This document shows positions 16,563 to 24,584 of a DNA stretch of 40,249 nucleotides, piece by piece. Location of the stretch: contig NZ_LDJK01000076.1 of the NCBI RefSeq assembly GCF_001431535.1, positions 1 through 40,249 on the forward strand, given 5' to 3'. The stretch's first letter is position 1. Every line of letters begins with the position of its first letter. The stretch is from Stenotrophomonas chelatiphaga (GTDB lineage Bacteria; Pseudomonadota; Gammaproteobacteria; Xanthomonadales; Xanthomonadaceae). The notes beneath the pieces were generated by a model. The model worked only from the letters and a program-made list of their open reading frames with translations. It did no database searches and was not told the origin of the DNA. The position numbers and the translations under genes are program-made.

Positions 16563-17048
16563 ATGGACCTCTCATTCATCTTGTATCTGGTAGCGGCTCT
16601 CTGCATCGCGCTGGGCATCGCCGGCATCGTGCTGCCAGCGCTTCCCGGCATTCCACTGGTCTTCCTCGGCCTGCTGCTGGCCGCGTGGGCTGACGGCTTC
16701 GTCCATGTCGGCTGGCCCGTTCTGACGGTGCTGGCCGTCCTGACCGTGCTGTCGTTCGTGGTGGACGTGCTGGCGACGGTGGTCGGGGCGCAGCGCGTGG
16801 GGGCCAGCCGCAAGGCCTTGTGGGGCACCTTCATCGGCAGCATCGCCGGGCTGTTCTTCATGCCTGTCGGGCTGTTCCTCGGGCCGCTGCTGGGCGCGCT
16901 GGTCGGCGAGTATTGGCACAGCCGCGAACTCGGCCGTTCCACCAGGGTGGGGCTGGCCACGTGGCTCGGCATCCTGCTGGGGATGGCGCTGAAGGTCGCG
17001 CTGCTGGTGGCAATGCTGGGGCTTTTCGCGTTTGCCTGGCTGCTCTGA
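16563..17048 (+). CDS. DUF456-family membrane protein
   Basis: Integral membrane protein of 161 residues in the DUF456 family. The opening segment LGIAGIVLPALPGIPLVFLG carries the conserved Gly/Pro-rich motif. It is followed by helices at about 52-75, a glycine-rich hairpin at about 88-112 (GTFIGSIAGLFFMPVGLFLG, LGALVGEYW) and a final helix at about 138-160. The start at 16563 follows GGTAAAGC. Function of the family is not established. It stands alone between the divergent csp gene and pldA. Confidence 0.88.
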   Translation: MDLSFILYLVAALCIALGIAGIVLPALPGIPLVFLGLLLAAWADGFVHVGWPVLTVLAVLTVLSFVVDVLATVVGAQRVGASRKALWGTFIGSIAGLFFMPVGLFLGPLLGALVGEYWHSRELGRSTRVGLATWLGILLGMALKVALLVAMLGLFAFAWLL

Positions 17049-17177
17049 ACTCACTGCGGTTTCACGCCGCTTCACAGGGGGCACTGGCATAACCGCTTCG
17101 ACCACTGGCGGCCAACGCCGACGCACGCCACACTGCTCCTCACTCTCCTATTCAGCCTCGTGCAAGGGCCCGCAGCA

Positions 17178-18332
17178 ATGACCCTCACCTCCCCGATTCC
17201 CCGCCTGGCCCCATTGGTGCTGGCCCTGTCCAGCGCTCCGCTGGCCGCGCAGGAATTCACCGCTTCGCCTGCAACCTCGCCCAGCGCCTGCGCCGCCATC
17301 ACCACCGACGCGGCGCGGCTTGCCTGCTATGACCAGCTGTTCGGTCCCACCCAGGCCACCACCGCGCAGGCCGACGCCGCAGCCGAAGCCGCTGCGGTGG
17401 CGCGCAAGGAAGAACGCCGCGAAGTCCGGGTCAGCGAAGGCGAGGAGAAACTGCGCTCGCGCGTGGGCGACCTGTTCCGCCCGGCCCCGCACGATGCGGC
17501 GCTGGCCAATGCCGGCCGCGGCTCGCTGCTGGACAGCCGCTGGGAGCTGGCCGAAGACTCCAAGCTGGGGCCGTTCCAGCTGCGCGCCTACAAGCCGGTG
17601 TACCTGCTGCCGGCGTTCTGGACCAGCGACAAGAATCTCGCTCCGCAGTCGCCGAACCCGGCCAACACGGTGACCACCCCGCAGCTGCTGGACAGCAACG
17701 AGCTGAAGTTCCAGCTGAGCTTCAAGACCAAGATCGTGGAGAACCTGTTCGGCGACAACGGTGACATCTGGGCCGGCTATACCCAGAGCTCGCGCTGGCA
17801 GGCCTACAACGCCGACAACTCGCGCCCGTTCCGCGAAACCAACTACGAACCGGAGGTCATGGCAGTGTTCCGCAATGGCTACTCCATCGGTGGCTGGCGC
17901 GGCCGCATGAGTGCCATCGGCATCAACCACCAGTCCAATGGCCGGGCCGATCCGTTCTCGCGCAGCTGGAACCGGGTGATCGTCAGTGTCGGCCTGGACC
18001 GCGAGAACTGGGCATTGACCCTGCGCCCGTGGTACCGCCTGCCGGAGTCGCGCAGCGATGACAACAACCCGGACATCCAGGATTACATGGGCCGCGGCGA
18101 CGCCACTCTGGTGTGGAACCGCAACGGCCATGAAGTCGCGCTGATGGGGCGGCATTCGCTGCGCGGTGGTGACCGCTCGCACGGCGCGTTGCAGATCGAC
18201 TATGGGTTCCCGATCAGCAACCTGCTGCGCGGCCATGTCCAGGTGTTCGATGGCTACGGCGAGAGCATGATCGACTACAACCACAAGGCCACCTACATCG
18301 GCGTGGGCGTGTCGTTGCTGGAGTGGTTCTGA
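17178..18332 (+). CDS. pldA: Outer-membrane phospholipase A
   Basis: Twelve-stranded beta-barrel phospholipase of the OMPLA family. It hydrolyses phospholipids that have moved to the outer leaflet of the outer membrane. MTLTSPIPRLAPLVLALSSAPLAAQ is a Sec signal peptide. A Cys-containing, alanine-rich N-terminal region (to about residue 95) precedes the barrel. Family landmarks are GYTQSSRWQAYN and INHQSNGRADPFSRSWNRV, which holds the catalytic His and Ser (about 251 and 253) and the supporting Asn. The start at 17178 (AAGGG upstream) is preferred over GTG 18 nt earlier. The N-terminal extension is longer than in E. coli PldA. Its stop overlaps the next start by one base (TGATG). Confidence 0.94.
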   Translation: MTLTSPIPRLAPLVLALSSAPLAAQEFTASPATSPSACAAITTDAARLACYDQLFGPTQATTAQADAAAEAAAVARKEERREVRVSEGEEKLRSRVGDLFRPAPHDAALANAGRGSLLDSRWELAEDSKLGPFQLRAYKPVYLLPAFWTSDKNLAPQSPNPANTVTTPQLLDSNELKFQLSFKTKIVENLFGDNGDIWAGYTQSSRWQAYNADNSRPFRETNYEPEVMAVFRNGYSIGGWRGRMSAIGINHQSNGRADPFSRSWNRVIVSVGLDRENWALTLRPWYRLPESRSDDNNPDIQDYMGRGDATLVWNRNGHEVALMGRHSLRGGDRSHGALQIDYGFPISNLLRGHVQVFDGYGESMIDYNHKATYIGVGVSLLEWF

Positions 18333-18673
18333 TGTCCGTGATGCTCTGGCACAACACCGCCTGCAGCAAGTCACGCAATACGCTCAAGCTGATCCGCGAC
18401 GCCGGACTGGATCCGGTCATCGTGGATTACCTGGCCGATCCGCCCGACGCGCAGGCGCTGCGCAAGGTGCTGGCCGATGCCGGCCTGCGCGCTGCGGAGC
18501 TGGTGCGCAGCAACGAGCCGGTGTTTGCCGAACTGGGGCTGGCCGGCGCCGATGAGGCGCGGCTGGTGGACGCGATGGTCGCCCATCCGCGCCTCATCAA
18601 CCGGCCGATCGTGATCACCGACAAAGGCACGCGCCTGTGCCGGCCACCGGAGCGGGTGCTCGACATTCTGTAA
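18332..18673 (+). CDS. ArsC-family reductase (glutaredoxin-dependent arsenate reductase type)
   Basis: Thioredoxin-fold ArsC-family protein of 113 residues. The active-site cysteine is C11 in HNTACSKSRNTL. The downstream LINRPIVITDKGTRLCRPPERV matches the conserved arginine-containing segment of glutaredoxin-linked arsenate reductases. The start overlaps the pldA stop in TGATG, so it is translated as a pair with pldA. No ars operon partners (arsR, arsB) are nearby, so a role in arsenate resistance is unproven; Spx/YffB-type relatives share the fold. Confidence 0.9.
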   Translation: MSVMLWHNTACSKSRNTLKLIRDAGLDPVIVDYLADPPDAQALRKVLADAGLRAAELVRSNEPVFAELGLAGADEARLVDAMVAHPRLINRPIVITDKGTRLCRPPERVLDIL

Positions 18674-18681
18674 CGCGCGGC

Positions 18682-18705
18682 GGTGACGACCCCACGGTCG
18701 TCACC
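18682..18705. terminator. Hairpin between arsC-like and fumarase genes
   Basis: A perfect 10-bp stem (GGTGACGACC / GGTCGTCACC) with a 4-base loop sits 8 nt after the ArsC-family stop, between two converging genes. No U-run follows; probably a shared transcript end. Confidence 0.6.
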
Positions 18706-18720
18706 CACCCCGGGGGCCTA

Positions 18721-20238
18721 TCAGGCCACTACCACCGGAATCTTGCCGATCCGGGCCTGCCATTCGCGCGGGCCGGTCTGGTGAACCGACTCGCCGGTGG
18801 AATCAACCGCCACCGTCACCGGCATGTCCTGCACGGTGAACTCATAGATGGCCTCCATGCCCAGATCGGCGAAGCCGACCACCCTGGCCGCCTTGATCGC
18901 CTTGGACACCAGGTAGGCCGAACCACCGACGGCCATCAGGTAGGCCGACCTGTTGTCACGGATCGCTTCGATCGCCGCCGGTCCGCGTTCGGCCTTGCCG
19001 ACCATGCCCAGCAGGCCGGTCTGTTCCAGCACCTGGCGGGTGAACTTGTCCATGCGGGTGGCGGTGGTCGGGCCGGCCGGGCCCACCACTTCGTCGCGCA
19101 CCGGATCGACCGGCCCCACGTAGTAGATGAAGCGGCCCTTGAGGTCCACCGGCAGCGGCTCGCCCTTGTCCAGCATTTCCACGATGCGCTTGTGCGCGGC
19201 GTCGCGGCCGGTCAGCAGCTTGCCGTTGAGCAGCAGGGTCTGGCCCGGCTTCCAGCTGGCCACGTCTTCCGGGGTGATCGTGTCCAGATCGACACGGGTG
19301 CCCTTGGAGGCGTCATAGGTGATCTGCGGCCAGTCTTCCAGCGACGGCGGGTCAAGCATCACCGGGCCGCTGCCATCCAGGGTGAAGTGCGCATGGCGGG
19401 TGGCCGCGCAGTTCGGGATCATCGCCACCGGCAGGTTGGCCGCGTGGGTGGGGAAGTCCTTGACCTTGATGTCCAGCACCGTGGTCAGGCCGCCCAGGCC
19501 CTGCGCGCCGATGCCCAGCGCGTTGACCTTGTCGAACAGTTCCAGGCGCAGCTCTTCGGCGCGGTTGGACGCACCCCGTGCCTTCAGTTCGTTGATGTCG
19601 ATCGGCTCCATCAGCGATTCCTTGGCCAGCAGCATCGCCTTTTCAGCGGTGCCACCAATGCCGATACCGAGCATGCCCGGCGGGCACCAGCCGGCGCCCA
19701 TGGTCGGCACGGTCTTCAGCACCCAGTCCACGATCGAGTCGGACGGGTTGAGCATGGCGAACTTGCTCTTGGCTTCCGAACCGCCGCCCTTGGCCGCGAC
19801 GATCACCTCAACGGTGTCACCCGGCACGACCTTGACGTTGACCACGCCGGGGGTGTTGTCCCGGGTGTTGATGCGCTTGCCGGCCGGATCGGCCAGCACC
19901 GAGGCGCGCAGCTTGTTGTCCGGATGGTTGTAGGCCCGGCGCACGCCTTCGTTGGCCATGTCCTCCACGCCCATGGTGGCATCGTCCCAGCGCACGTTCA
20001 TGCCGATTTCCAGGAACACGGTGACGATGCCGGTGTCCTGGCAGATCGGCCGGTGGCCTTCGGCGCACATCCGCGAATTGATCAGGATCTGCGCCATCGC
20101 CTCCTTGGCCGCCGGTGATTCCTCGCGCTCGTAGGCTGCGGCAAGGCTTTTGATGTAGTCCACCGGGTGGTAGTACGAGATGTACTGCAGCGCGTCGGCG
20201 ATGGACTGGATGAGGTCTTCCTGCTTGATCGATGTCAC
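18721..20238 (-). CDS. fumA: Fumarate hydratase, class I (iron-sulfur)
   Basis: Class I fumarase, interconverting fumarate and malate in the TCA cycle with an oxygen-sensitive 4Fe-4S cluster. The 505 residues match the family. The three presumed cluster cysteines are C66 (PICQDTG), C185 (GAGWCPPGM) and C277 (IPNCAATRH). The C-terminal beta domain contains YYVGPVDPVRDEVVGPAGPT and the SAYLMAVGGSAYL segment. The start ATG at 20238 gives MTSIKQEDLIQSIADALQ. Monocistronic, converging with the pldA pair. The use of FumA or FumB as symbol is conventional; related genomes often also carry class II FumC elsewhere. Confidence 0.96.
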   Translation of the reverse strand: MTSIKQEDLIQSIADALQYISYYHPVDYIKSLAAAYEREESPAAKEAMAQILINSRMCAEGHRPICQDTGIVTVFLEIGMNVRWDDATMGVEDMANEGVRRAYNHPDNKLRASVLADPAGKRINTRDNTPGVVNVKVVPGDTVEVIVAAKGGGSEAKSKFAMLNPSDSIVDWVLKTVPTMGAGWCPPGMLGIGIGGTAEKAMLLAKESLMEPIDINELKARGASNRAEELRLELFDKVNALGIGAQGLGGLTTVLDIKVKDFPTHAANLPVAMIPNCAATRHAHFTLDGSGPVMLDPPSLEDWPQITYDASKGTRVDLDTITPEDVASWKPGQTLLLNGKLLTGRDAAHKRIVEMLDKGEPLPVDLKGRFIYYVGPVDPVRDEVVGPAGPTTATRMDKFTRQVLEQTGLLGMVGKAERGPAAIEAIRDNRSAYLMAVGGSAYLVSKAIKAARVVGFADLGMEAIYEFTVQDMPVTVAVDSTGESVHQTGPREWQARIGKIPVVVA

Positions 20239-20280
20239 GGCTTGCTCGCTTGCTCGGGGCTGGCGGGGGTTATTCCGCCC

Positions 20281-20286
20281 ATTTTA
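20281..20286 (-). promoter_or_regulatory. Candidate -10 element of the fumarase promoter
   Basis: On the minus strand TAAAAT, preceded by GGGGG, lies about 43 nt upstream of the fumarase start. It closely resembles the GGGGGTACAAT before sucA. No clear -35 element is visible. Confidence 0.35.
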
Positions 20287-20588
20287 CCCCCGCGCGGCAG
20301 ACCGGGGGCTGTTTGCCCTGCCAGTCGTGTCCTTTGCGGCGTTCAGGGCCTGCAGCGGCCGGATGGCGGCCCCATTGCAGCCATGCTCCGGGCTGAATGA
20401 TCACCGGCCCGGCTCATCCGGGTGCGGGGTCCGGCGAGGAAATGCGCCTCGCTCGCGGCGACGCGAACGGCACGGTCAAAAAAAGCAACGGTACAGAGCA
20501 GGTGCATCGGATAGGCGTTCAATGCGCCATAACAATGCGAAAGCATGCCGTTTACGTTGAAAAATCTCGAAGCCAATCTATCGCTGAT

Positions 20589-20621
20589 GCCCCGTCAATT
20601 CATTGTTTGAATTGATGGGGC
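20589..20621. promoter_or_regulatory. Operator-like palindrome upstream of the yejM-like gene
   Basis: GCCCCGTCAATTCA and TGAATTGATGGGGC pair over 14 positions (one G-T), with a 5-base centre. The inner half-sites TCAATTCA / TGAATTGA are a perfect 8-bp inverted repeat, the form of a dimeric regulator site. It lies 57 nt before the TTG start. It could instead be an mRNA hairpin. Confidence 0.5.
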
Positions 20622-20632
20622 GCGTCGCGGTG

Positions 20633-20641
20633 CCCCCCCCC
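20633..20641 (+). repeat. C9 homopolymer before the yejM-like gene
   Basis: Nine consecutive C residues 37 nt upstream of the TTG start, followed at once by an in-frame TAA. A second run of seven C occurs inside the gene at 20692-20698 (codons 5-7). Such tracts are prone to slippage. Confidence 0.7.
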
Positions 20642-20677
20642 TAACGTCCTGCATTCGTTCGAAGCAGGATCAGCCCC

Positions 20678-22555
20678 TTGGCCCACGCAGTCCCCCCCTC
20701 CCTTGGCGCCCGCTGCAACGCGTGGCTGGTGTCTTACCTGCTGGTCAATGCAGTGCTTCTTGCCATCCCGGTACTGATCAACGTCGAATGGCCTGCCGCG
20801 TCGGACGCGCGGTTCTTCCTTGGCGCTGCACTGGTTGCGCAGCTCGGCACCATGATGCTCGTCGTCGGCCTGCCGGTATGGTTGATGGACCGCGTCCCTC
20901 TCCTGCGGCCGGTGGCACTGCCCAGCCTGTTCGTCCTCACCCTGCTGTGGTGGGTCCTGATTGTCGTGGATGCGCGCGTGTTCAATCAGTTCGGCTTCCA
21001 TATCAACGGGCTGGTGATCGCGCTGATGTTCGACGGCGGCCTGCTCGGGCAACTGGGGCTGAGCAGCGGCACATGGCTGCTGGCCGGTTTGGCGGTGGGC
21101 GTGGCCGCTGCGTGCCAATACCTTCTCGTCCGTATCCTGCGCGCGCGTCGACACGCGGGCGTGCGCTGGCGGTGGATGGCACTGGCGGTGCCGATGGTGG
21201 CCCTCAGCCAGGGCCTTGGCATCTGGTACGACGCCCAGGGCCGTACCGATGCCATGGCGGGATTACGTGCAATCCCATGGCTGCAAACCGCAACCGCGCG
21301 TCGGCAGATGGCCAGGCTGGGCTGGGCGGCCGATGATCGATCACAGGTCCGGCTTGCCACGCAACCGGCCGCGAACGCCGCGCTGTCGTACCCGCGCGCG
21401 GCGCTGCAATGCCAGCCCAAGCGGCTGTCCAACGTCCTGGTGATCGTGGTCGATTCACTGCGCCACGATATGCTGACCACGGAGCAGATGCCGAACACCG
21501 CCCGCTTTGCCGCCGATGCATGGCAGGGCAATCAGCACTACAGCACCGGCAACAACACCATGCACGGTGTTTTCGGGCTGTTCTACGGATTGCCGGCGCT
21601 GTATACCCAGACGATGATCCACCATCGTCGTGGCCCGGAACTGCTTCGCCAGTTGCAGCGTTACAACTACGCTTTCCATCTTTACGGGGGGGCATCACTG
21701 GCAGGTGCCCGCCTGGACCGCGCGGTATTCGTCGAGACCGATGCACCCTTGCACACCGCATCGCCGCAGGTCGCGCCTGATGAGCGTGACCGGGATGTTG
21801 TCGGGCAGATGACCGCGGCACTGCGTGGGCAGCCGGCCGACCAGCCCTTCTTCGGCTTCATCCTGCTGGACAGCGCGCATGCGCCCTATGCGGTGCCGGC
21901 AGAGGCCGAACAGCGCTTCCTGCCGCAGGCGTCCGCCGGCGCACATTTCAAGACCGGGCGCTCGACCGATCCCAAGCCGCTGTTCAATCGCTATCGCAAT
22001 GCCGTGCTGGGTGCGGACGCGCGCATCGGTGAGCTGCTGCAGGCCTTGGACGACACCGGCCGCAGCGATGACACGGTTGTGATCATCACCAGTGACCATG
22101 GCGAATCGTTCAACGACCTGGGCCAGAACGACTGGGGACACAACAGTAATTTCAGCGACGTGCAGACCCGTGTGCCGATGCTTGTTCGTTGGCCCGGACG
22201 CGCTCCGGCGCAGGAGCCGGCGGTGACCAGCCACATGGATGTCGCGCCGACGCTGATGCGCCACCTGTTGTCCTGCACCAATCCACCAGCAGACTTTGCC
22301 GCCGGAGTGGACCTGTTCGGAGCGCTTCCCGCGCAGCGTCCGCTGCTGGTGGAGTCGTGGACATCGCGTGCGGTGCGTCTGGGCGACGAAACATTGCTGG
22401 TCCGCCCGTACGGGATGGAAGTACGTGACAAAGATTACCAACCGATCAAGGACAGCCATGCGCCCGCCACCGCCACCGCCGTGATCCTCCAACAGATGCA
22501 GCTGCTGAACGCCGGTGCACTGCATTCGCCGACAGCAGCGGATCCCACCGGCTGA
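20678..22555 (+). CDS. YejM/PbgA-like inner-membrane protein with sulfatase-fold domain
   Basis: Membrane protein of 625 residues with the plan of YejM/PbgA (DUF3413 plus sulfatase fold), which in enterobacteria adjusts lipopolysaccharide synthesis through LapB/FtsH. Five membrane helices lie at about 16-35, 46-70, 79-98, 132-152 and 164-184, with the family segment FGFHIN at 106-111. The periplasmic domain keeps positions that bind metal in LtaS-type enzymes: D259 in VVDSLRHD, T294 in GNNTMHG, and D473/H474 in SDHGES. Start: TTG at 20678 with CAGGA upstream. An in-frame TAA at 20642 excludes any longer reading, and later starts would cut helix 1. An LPS role here is inferred from architecture. 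Confidence 0.82.
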   Translation: MAHAVPPSLGARCNAWLVSYLLVNAVLLAIPVLINVEWPAASDARFFLGAALVAQLGTMMLVVGLPVWLMDRVPLLRPVALPSLFVLTLLWWVLIVVDARVFNQFGFHINGLVIALMFDGGLLGQLGLSSGTWLLAGLAVGVAAACQYLLVRILRARRHAGVRWRWMALAVPMVALSQGLGIWYDAQGRTDAMAGLRAIPWLQTATARRQMARLGWAADDRSQVRLATQPAANAALSYPRAALQCQPKRLSNVLVIVVDSLRHDMLTTEQMPNTARFAADAWQGNQHYSTGNNTMHGVFGLFYGLPALYTQTMIHHRRGPELLRQLQRYNYAFHLYGGASLAGARLDRAVFVETDAPLHTASPQVAPDERDRDVVGQMTAALRGQPADQPFFGFILLDSAHAPYAVPAEAEQRFLPQASAGAHFKTGRSTDPKPLFNRYRNAVLGADARIGELLQALDDTGRSDDTVVIITSDHGESFNDLGQNDWGHNSNFSDVQTRVPMLVRWPGRAPAQEPAVTSHMDVAPTLMRHLLSCTNPPADFAAGVDLFGALPAQRPLLVESWTSRAVRLGDETLLVRPYGMEVRDKDYQPIKDSHAPATATAVILQQMQLLNAGALHSPTAADPTG

Positions 22556-22610
22556 GCGAGGCGTCGCCTCCTGCGTCATTCATGTCGCAACCACGGTGAC
22601 GGGGCGCACA

Positions 22611-24491
22611 ATGCGCCCCATGCCCGCCTCCCGATCCAGCAGTGCCCCCGGCCAGAGCAATCCCAGCCTGCGTGAGCGGGTCGGTGCGATGCGCAACCTG
22701 CCACCGTTCCTGCGCCAGATATGGCAGACCAGCCCGTGGCTGGCCAGCGCCAGCCTGGGGCTGCGCATCATCCGCGCCCTGTTGCCGGTGGCGATGCTGT
22801 ATGTCGGCAAGCTGATCATCGATTCGGCCGTGCTGCTCAGCCAGCACGACGCCGGTTTTCCGCCGTTCGGTGAAGCGCTGTCCAGCGGCCTGCTCACCCC
22901 GTTGCTGACCCTGCTGGCGCTGGAATTCGGGCTGGCCATTGCCTCGGACCTGTTGGGGCGCATTGTCAGCTACGCCGATTCGCTGCTGTCGGAACTGTTC
23001 ACCAATGTCACCAGCGTGCGCCTGATGGAGCACGCCGCGTCCTTGGACCTGGAGGACTTCGAGGATCCCGAACTGCAGGACAAGCTGGACCGTGCGCGGC
23101 GCCAGACCATGGGCCGGATGAACCTGATGAGCCAGCTGTTCGGCCAGGTCCAGGATGCGATCACCGTGGCCAGCCTTGCCGTGGGCCTGTTGGTCTACGC
23201 GCCGTGGTTGATCGTGCTGCTGGCCCTGGCGCTGGTGCCGGCCTTCATCGGCGAATCCCACTTCAACGCCGCCGGCTACAGTCTCAACTTCCAATGGACC
23301 CCCGAGCGTCGCCAGCTGGATTACCTGCGCCAGGTCGGGGCCAGCGTGGAAACCGCCAAGGAGGTCAAGATCTTCAACCTCCACCGGTTCCTGATCGACC
23401 GCTACAGACTGCTGGCCGATCGCTTCTTCCACGCCAACCGCGCGCTGGCGCGCAAGCGGGCGTTCTGGGGTACGTTGCTGGCCGCGCTGGGCACGCTGGG
23501 TTACTACACCGCCTATGCGTATATCGCCTGGCGCACCGTGCGCGGCGATTTCAGCATCGGTGACCTGACCTTCCTGGCCGGCAGTTTCCTGCGCCTGCGC
23601 CAGTTGCTTGAAGGCCTGCTGATCGGTTTTTCGCAGGTGGCCAGCCAGGCGCTGTACCTGGACGACCTGTTCTCGTTCTTCCAGATCACCCCGGAAATCC
23701 ACACCCGCCCGGATGCCATACCGGTGCCGCGGCCGATCCGCCAGGGCTTTGTGTTCGACAACGTTGGCTTCCGCTATCCGGATGCGGAAACCTGGGCCGT
23801 GCGCCATCTCGACTTCCAGCTGCATGCCGGTGAGGTGCTGGCGCTGGTCGGCGAAAACGGCGCCGGCAAGACCACCCTGGTCAAGCTGCTGGCGCGGCTG
23901 TACGACCCGGACGAGGGCCGCATCCTGCTCGATGGGCGTGACCTGCGCGACTACGACCTGGACGACCTGCGCGCCAACATGGGGGTGATCTTCCAGGACT
24001 TCGTGCGCTACAACCTCACCGCCGGGGAGAACATCGGCGTCGGCCAGGTCGATGCGCTGGACGACGCGCAGCGCATCCGCGACGCCGCACGCCGCGGCAT
24101 GGCCGAAGAGGTGATCCAGGCCCTGCCCGGCGGCTACCAGCAGGTGATCGGGCGCCGCTTCAAGCAGGGCGTGGACCTGTCCGGCGGCCAGTGGCAGAAG
24201 ATCGCCATTGCGCGCGCGTACATGCGCCAGGCCCAGGTGATGATCCTGGACGAGCCGACCGCCGCGCTCGACGCACGCGCCGAGTACGAGGTGTTCCAGC
24301 GCTTTCGCGAGCTGTCCGAACAACGCACCGCGGTGCTGATCTCGCACCGGTTTTCTTCGGTGCGCATGGCCGACCGCATCCTGGTGCTGGCCGATGGCCG
24401 GATCGAGGCCAGCGGCAGCCATGCCCAATTGATGGCCGAAGGCGGCCGCTACGCCGAGCTGTTCGAGCTGCAGGCGGCCGGTTATCGCTGA
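22611..24491 (+). CDS. ABC transporter, fused permease and ATPase (exporter type)
   Basis: Half-size ABC exporter of about 626 residues. The membrane domain has roughly six helices (about 40-300). The ATPase domain has Walker A VGENGAGKTTL (about 413-423), Q-loop VIFQDFVRYN, signature LSGGQWQKIAIARA (about 523), Walker B VMILDEPTAALD and H-loop ISHRFSSV. The membrane part, with LMEHAASLDLEDFEDPELQDKL, resembles exporters without a known substrate. Start options are ATG at 22611 (ACGGGG upstream) and ATG at 22620; longer readings overlap the preceding gene's end. It follows the yejM-like gene by 55 nt on the same strand, so an envelope-lipid or peptide export role is possible but unproven. Confidence 0.9.
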   Translation: MRPMPASRSSSAPGQSNPSLRERVGAMRNLPPFLRQIWQTSPWLASASLGLRIIRALLPVAMLYVGKLIIDSAVLLSQHDAGFPPFGEALSSGLLTPLLTLLALEFGLAIASDLLGRIVSYADSLLSELFTNVTSVRLMEHAASLDLEDFEDPELQDKLDRARRQTMGRMNLMSQLFGQVQDAITVASLAVGLLVYAPWLIVLLALALVPAFIGESHFNAAGYSLNFQWTPERRQLDYLRQVGASVETAKEVKIFNLHRFLIDRYRLLADRFFHANRALARKRAFWGTLLAALGTLGYYTAYAYIAWRTVRGDFSIGDLTFLAGSFLRLRQLLEGLLIGFSQVASQALYLDDLFSFFQITPEIHTRPDAIPVPRPIRQGFVFDNVGFRYPDAETWAVRHLDFQLHAGEVLALVGENGAGKTTLVKLLARLYDPDEGRILLDGRDLRDYDLDDLRANMGVIFQDFVRYNLTAGENIGVGQVDALDDAQRIRDAARRGMAEEVIQALPGGYQQVIGRRFKQGVDLSGGQWQKIAIARAYMRQAQVMILDEPTAALDARAEYEVFQRFRELSEQRTAVLISHRFSSVRMADRILVLADGRIEASGSHAQLMAEGGRYAELFELQAAGYR

Positions 24492-24522
24492 ACGGTGGTC
24501 ACGAACGCCTCTCATTCCGCTC

Positions 24523-24552
24523 AATGAGAACCTGTCTCATTTGAGGTAGAAT
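24523..24552 (+). promoter_or_regulatory. Fur-box-like palindrome and -10 element before fpr
   Basis: AATGAGA (24523-24529) and TCTCATT (24535-24541) are a perfect 7-bp inverted repeat with 5-base spacing. The core TGAGAACCTGTCTCA agrees with the 15-base Fur consensus at about 10 of 14 informative positions. A -10-like TAGAAT follows at 24547-24552, so a bound repressor would cover the spacer and -35 region. Sequence is seen; Fur control is inferred. Confidence 0.5.
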
Positions 24553-24584
24553 GTCCCGGACGATTTCCTGGATACGCTACCCCC

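Larger units (their letters stand above)
20239..20677. other. 439-bp intergenic region between divergent fumarase and yejM-like genes
   Basis: Holds the fumarase promoter side on the left. From about 20475 there is an A/T-richer stretch than its surroundings, containing a 14-bp hairpin/palindrome and a 9-C tract just before the yejM-like start. Short open frames inside lack ribosome sites and recognisable protein character; I see no gene. Confidence 0.7.

Noticed and set aside
18637..20118. Plus-strand frame of about 490 codons opposite fumarase
   Set aside because: Shadow of the fumarase gene; His/Arg-rich and without motifs.
20343..20576. Possible 77-residue minus-strand gene upstream of fumarase
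   Set aside because: No ribosome site or domain; A/T-richer region with promoter-like character instead.
22446..24524. Minus-strand frame of about 690 codons opposite the ABC exporter
   Set aside because: Gln/His/Gly-rich shadow frame; the opposite strand carries complete ABC motifs.
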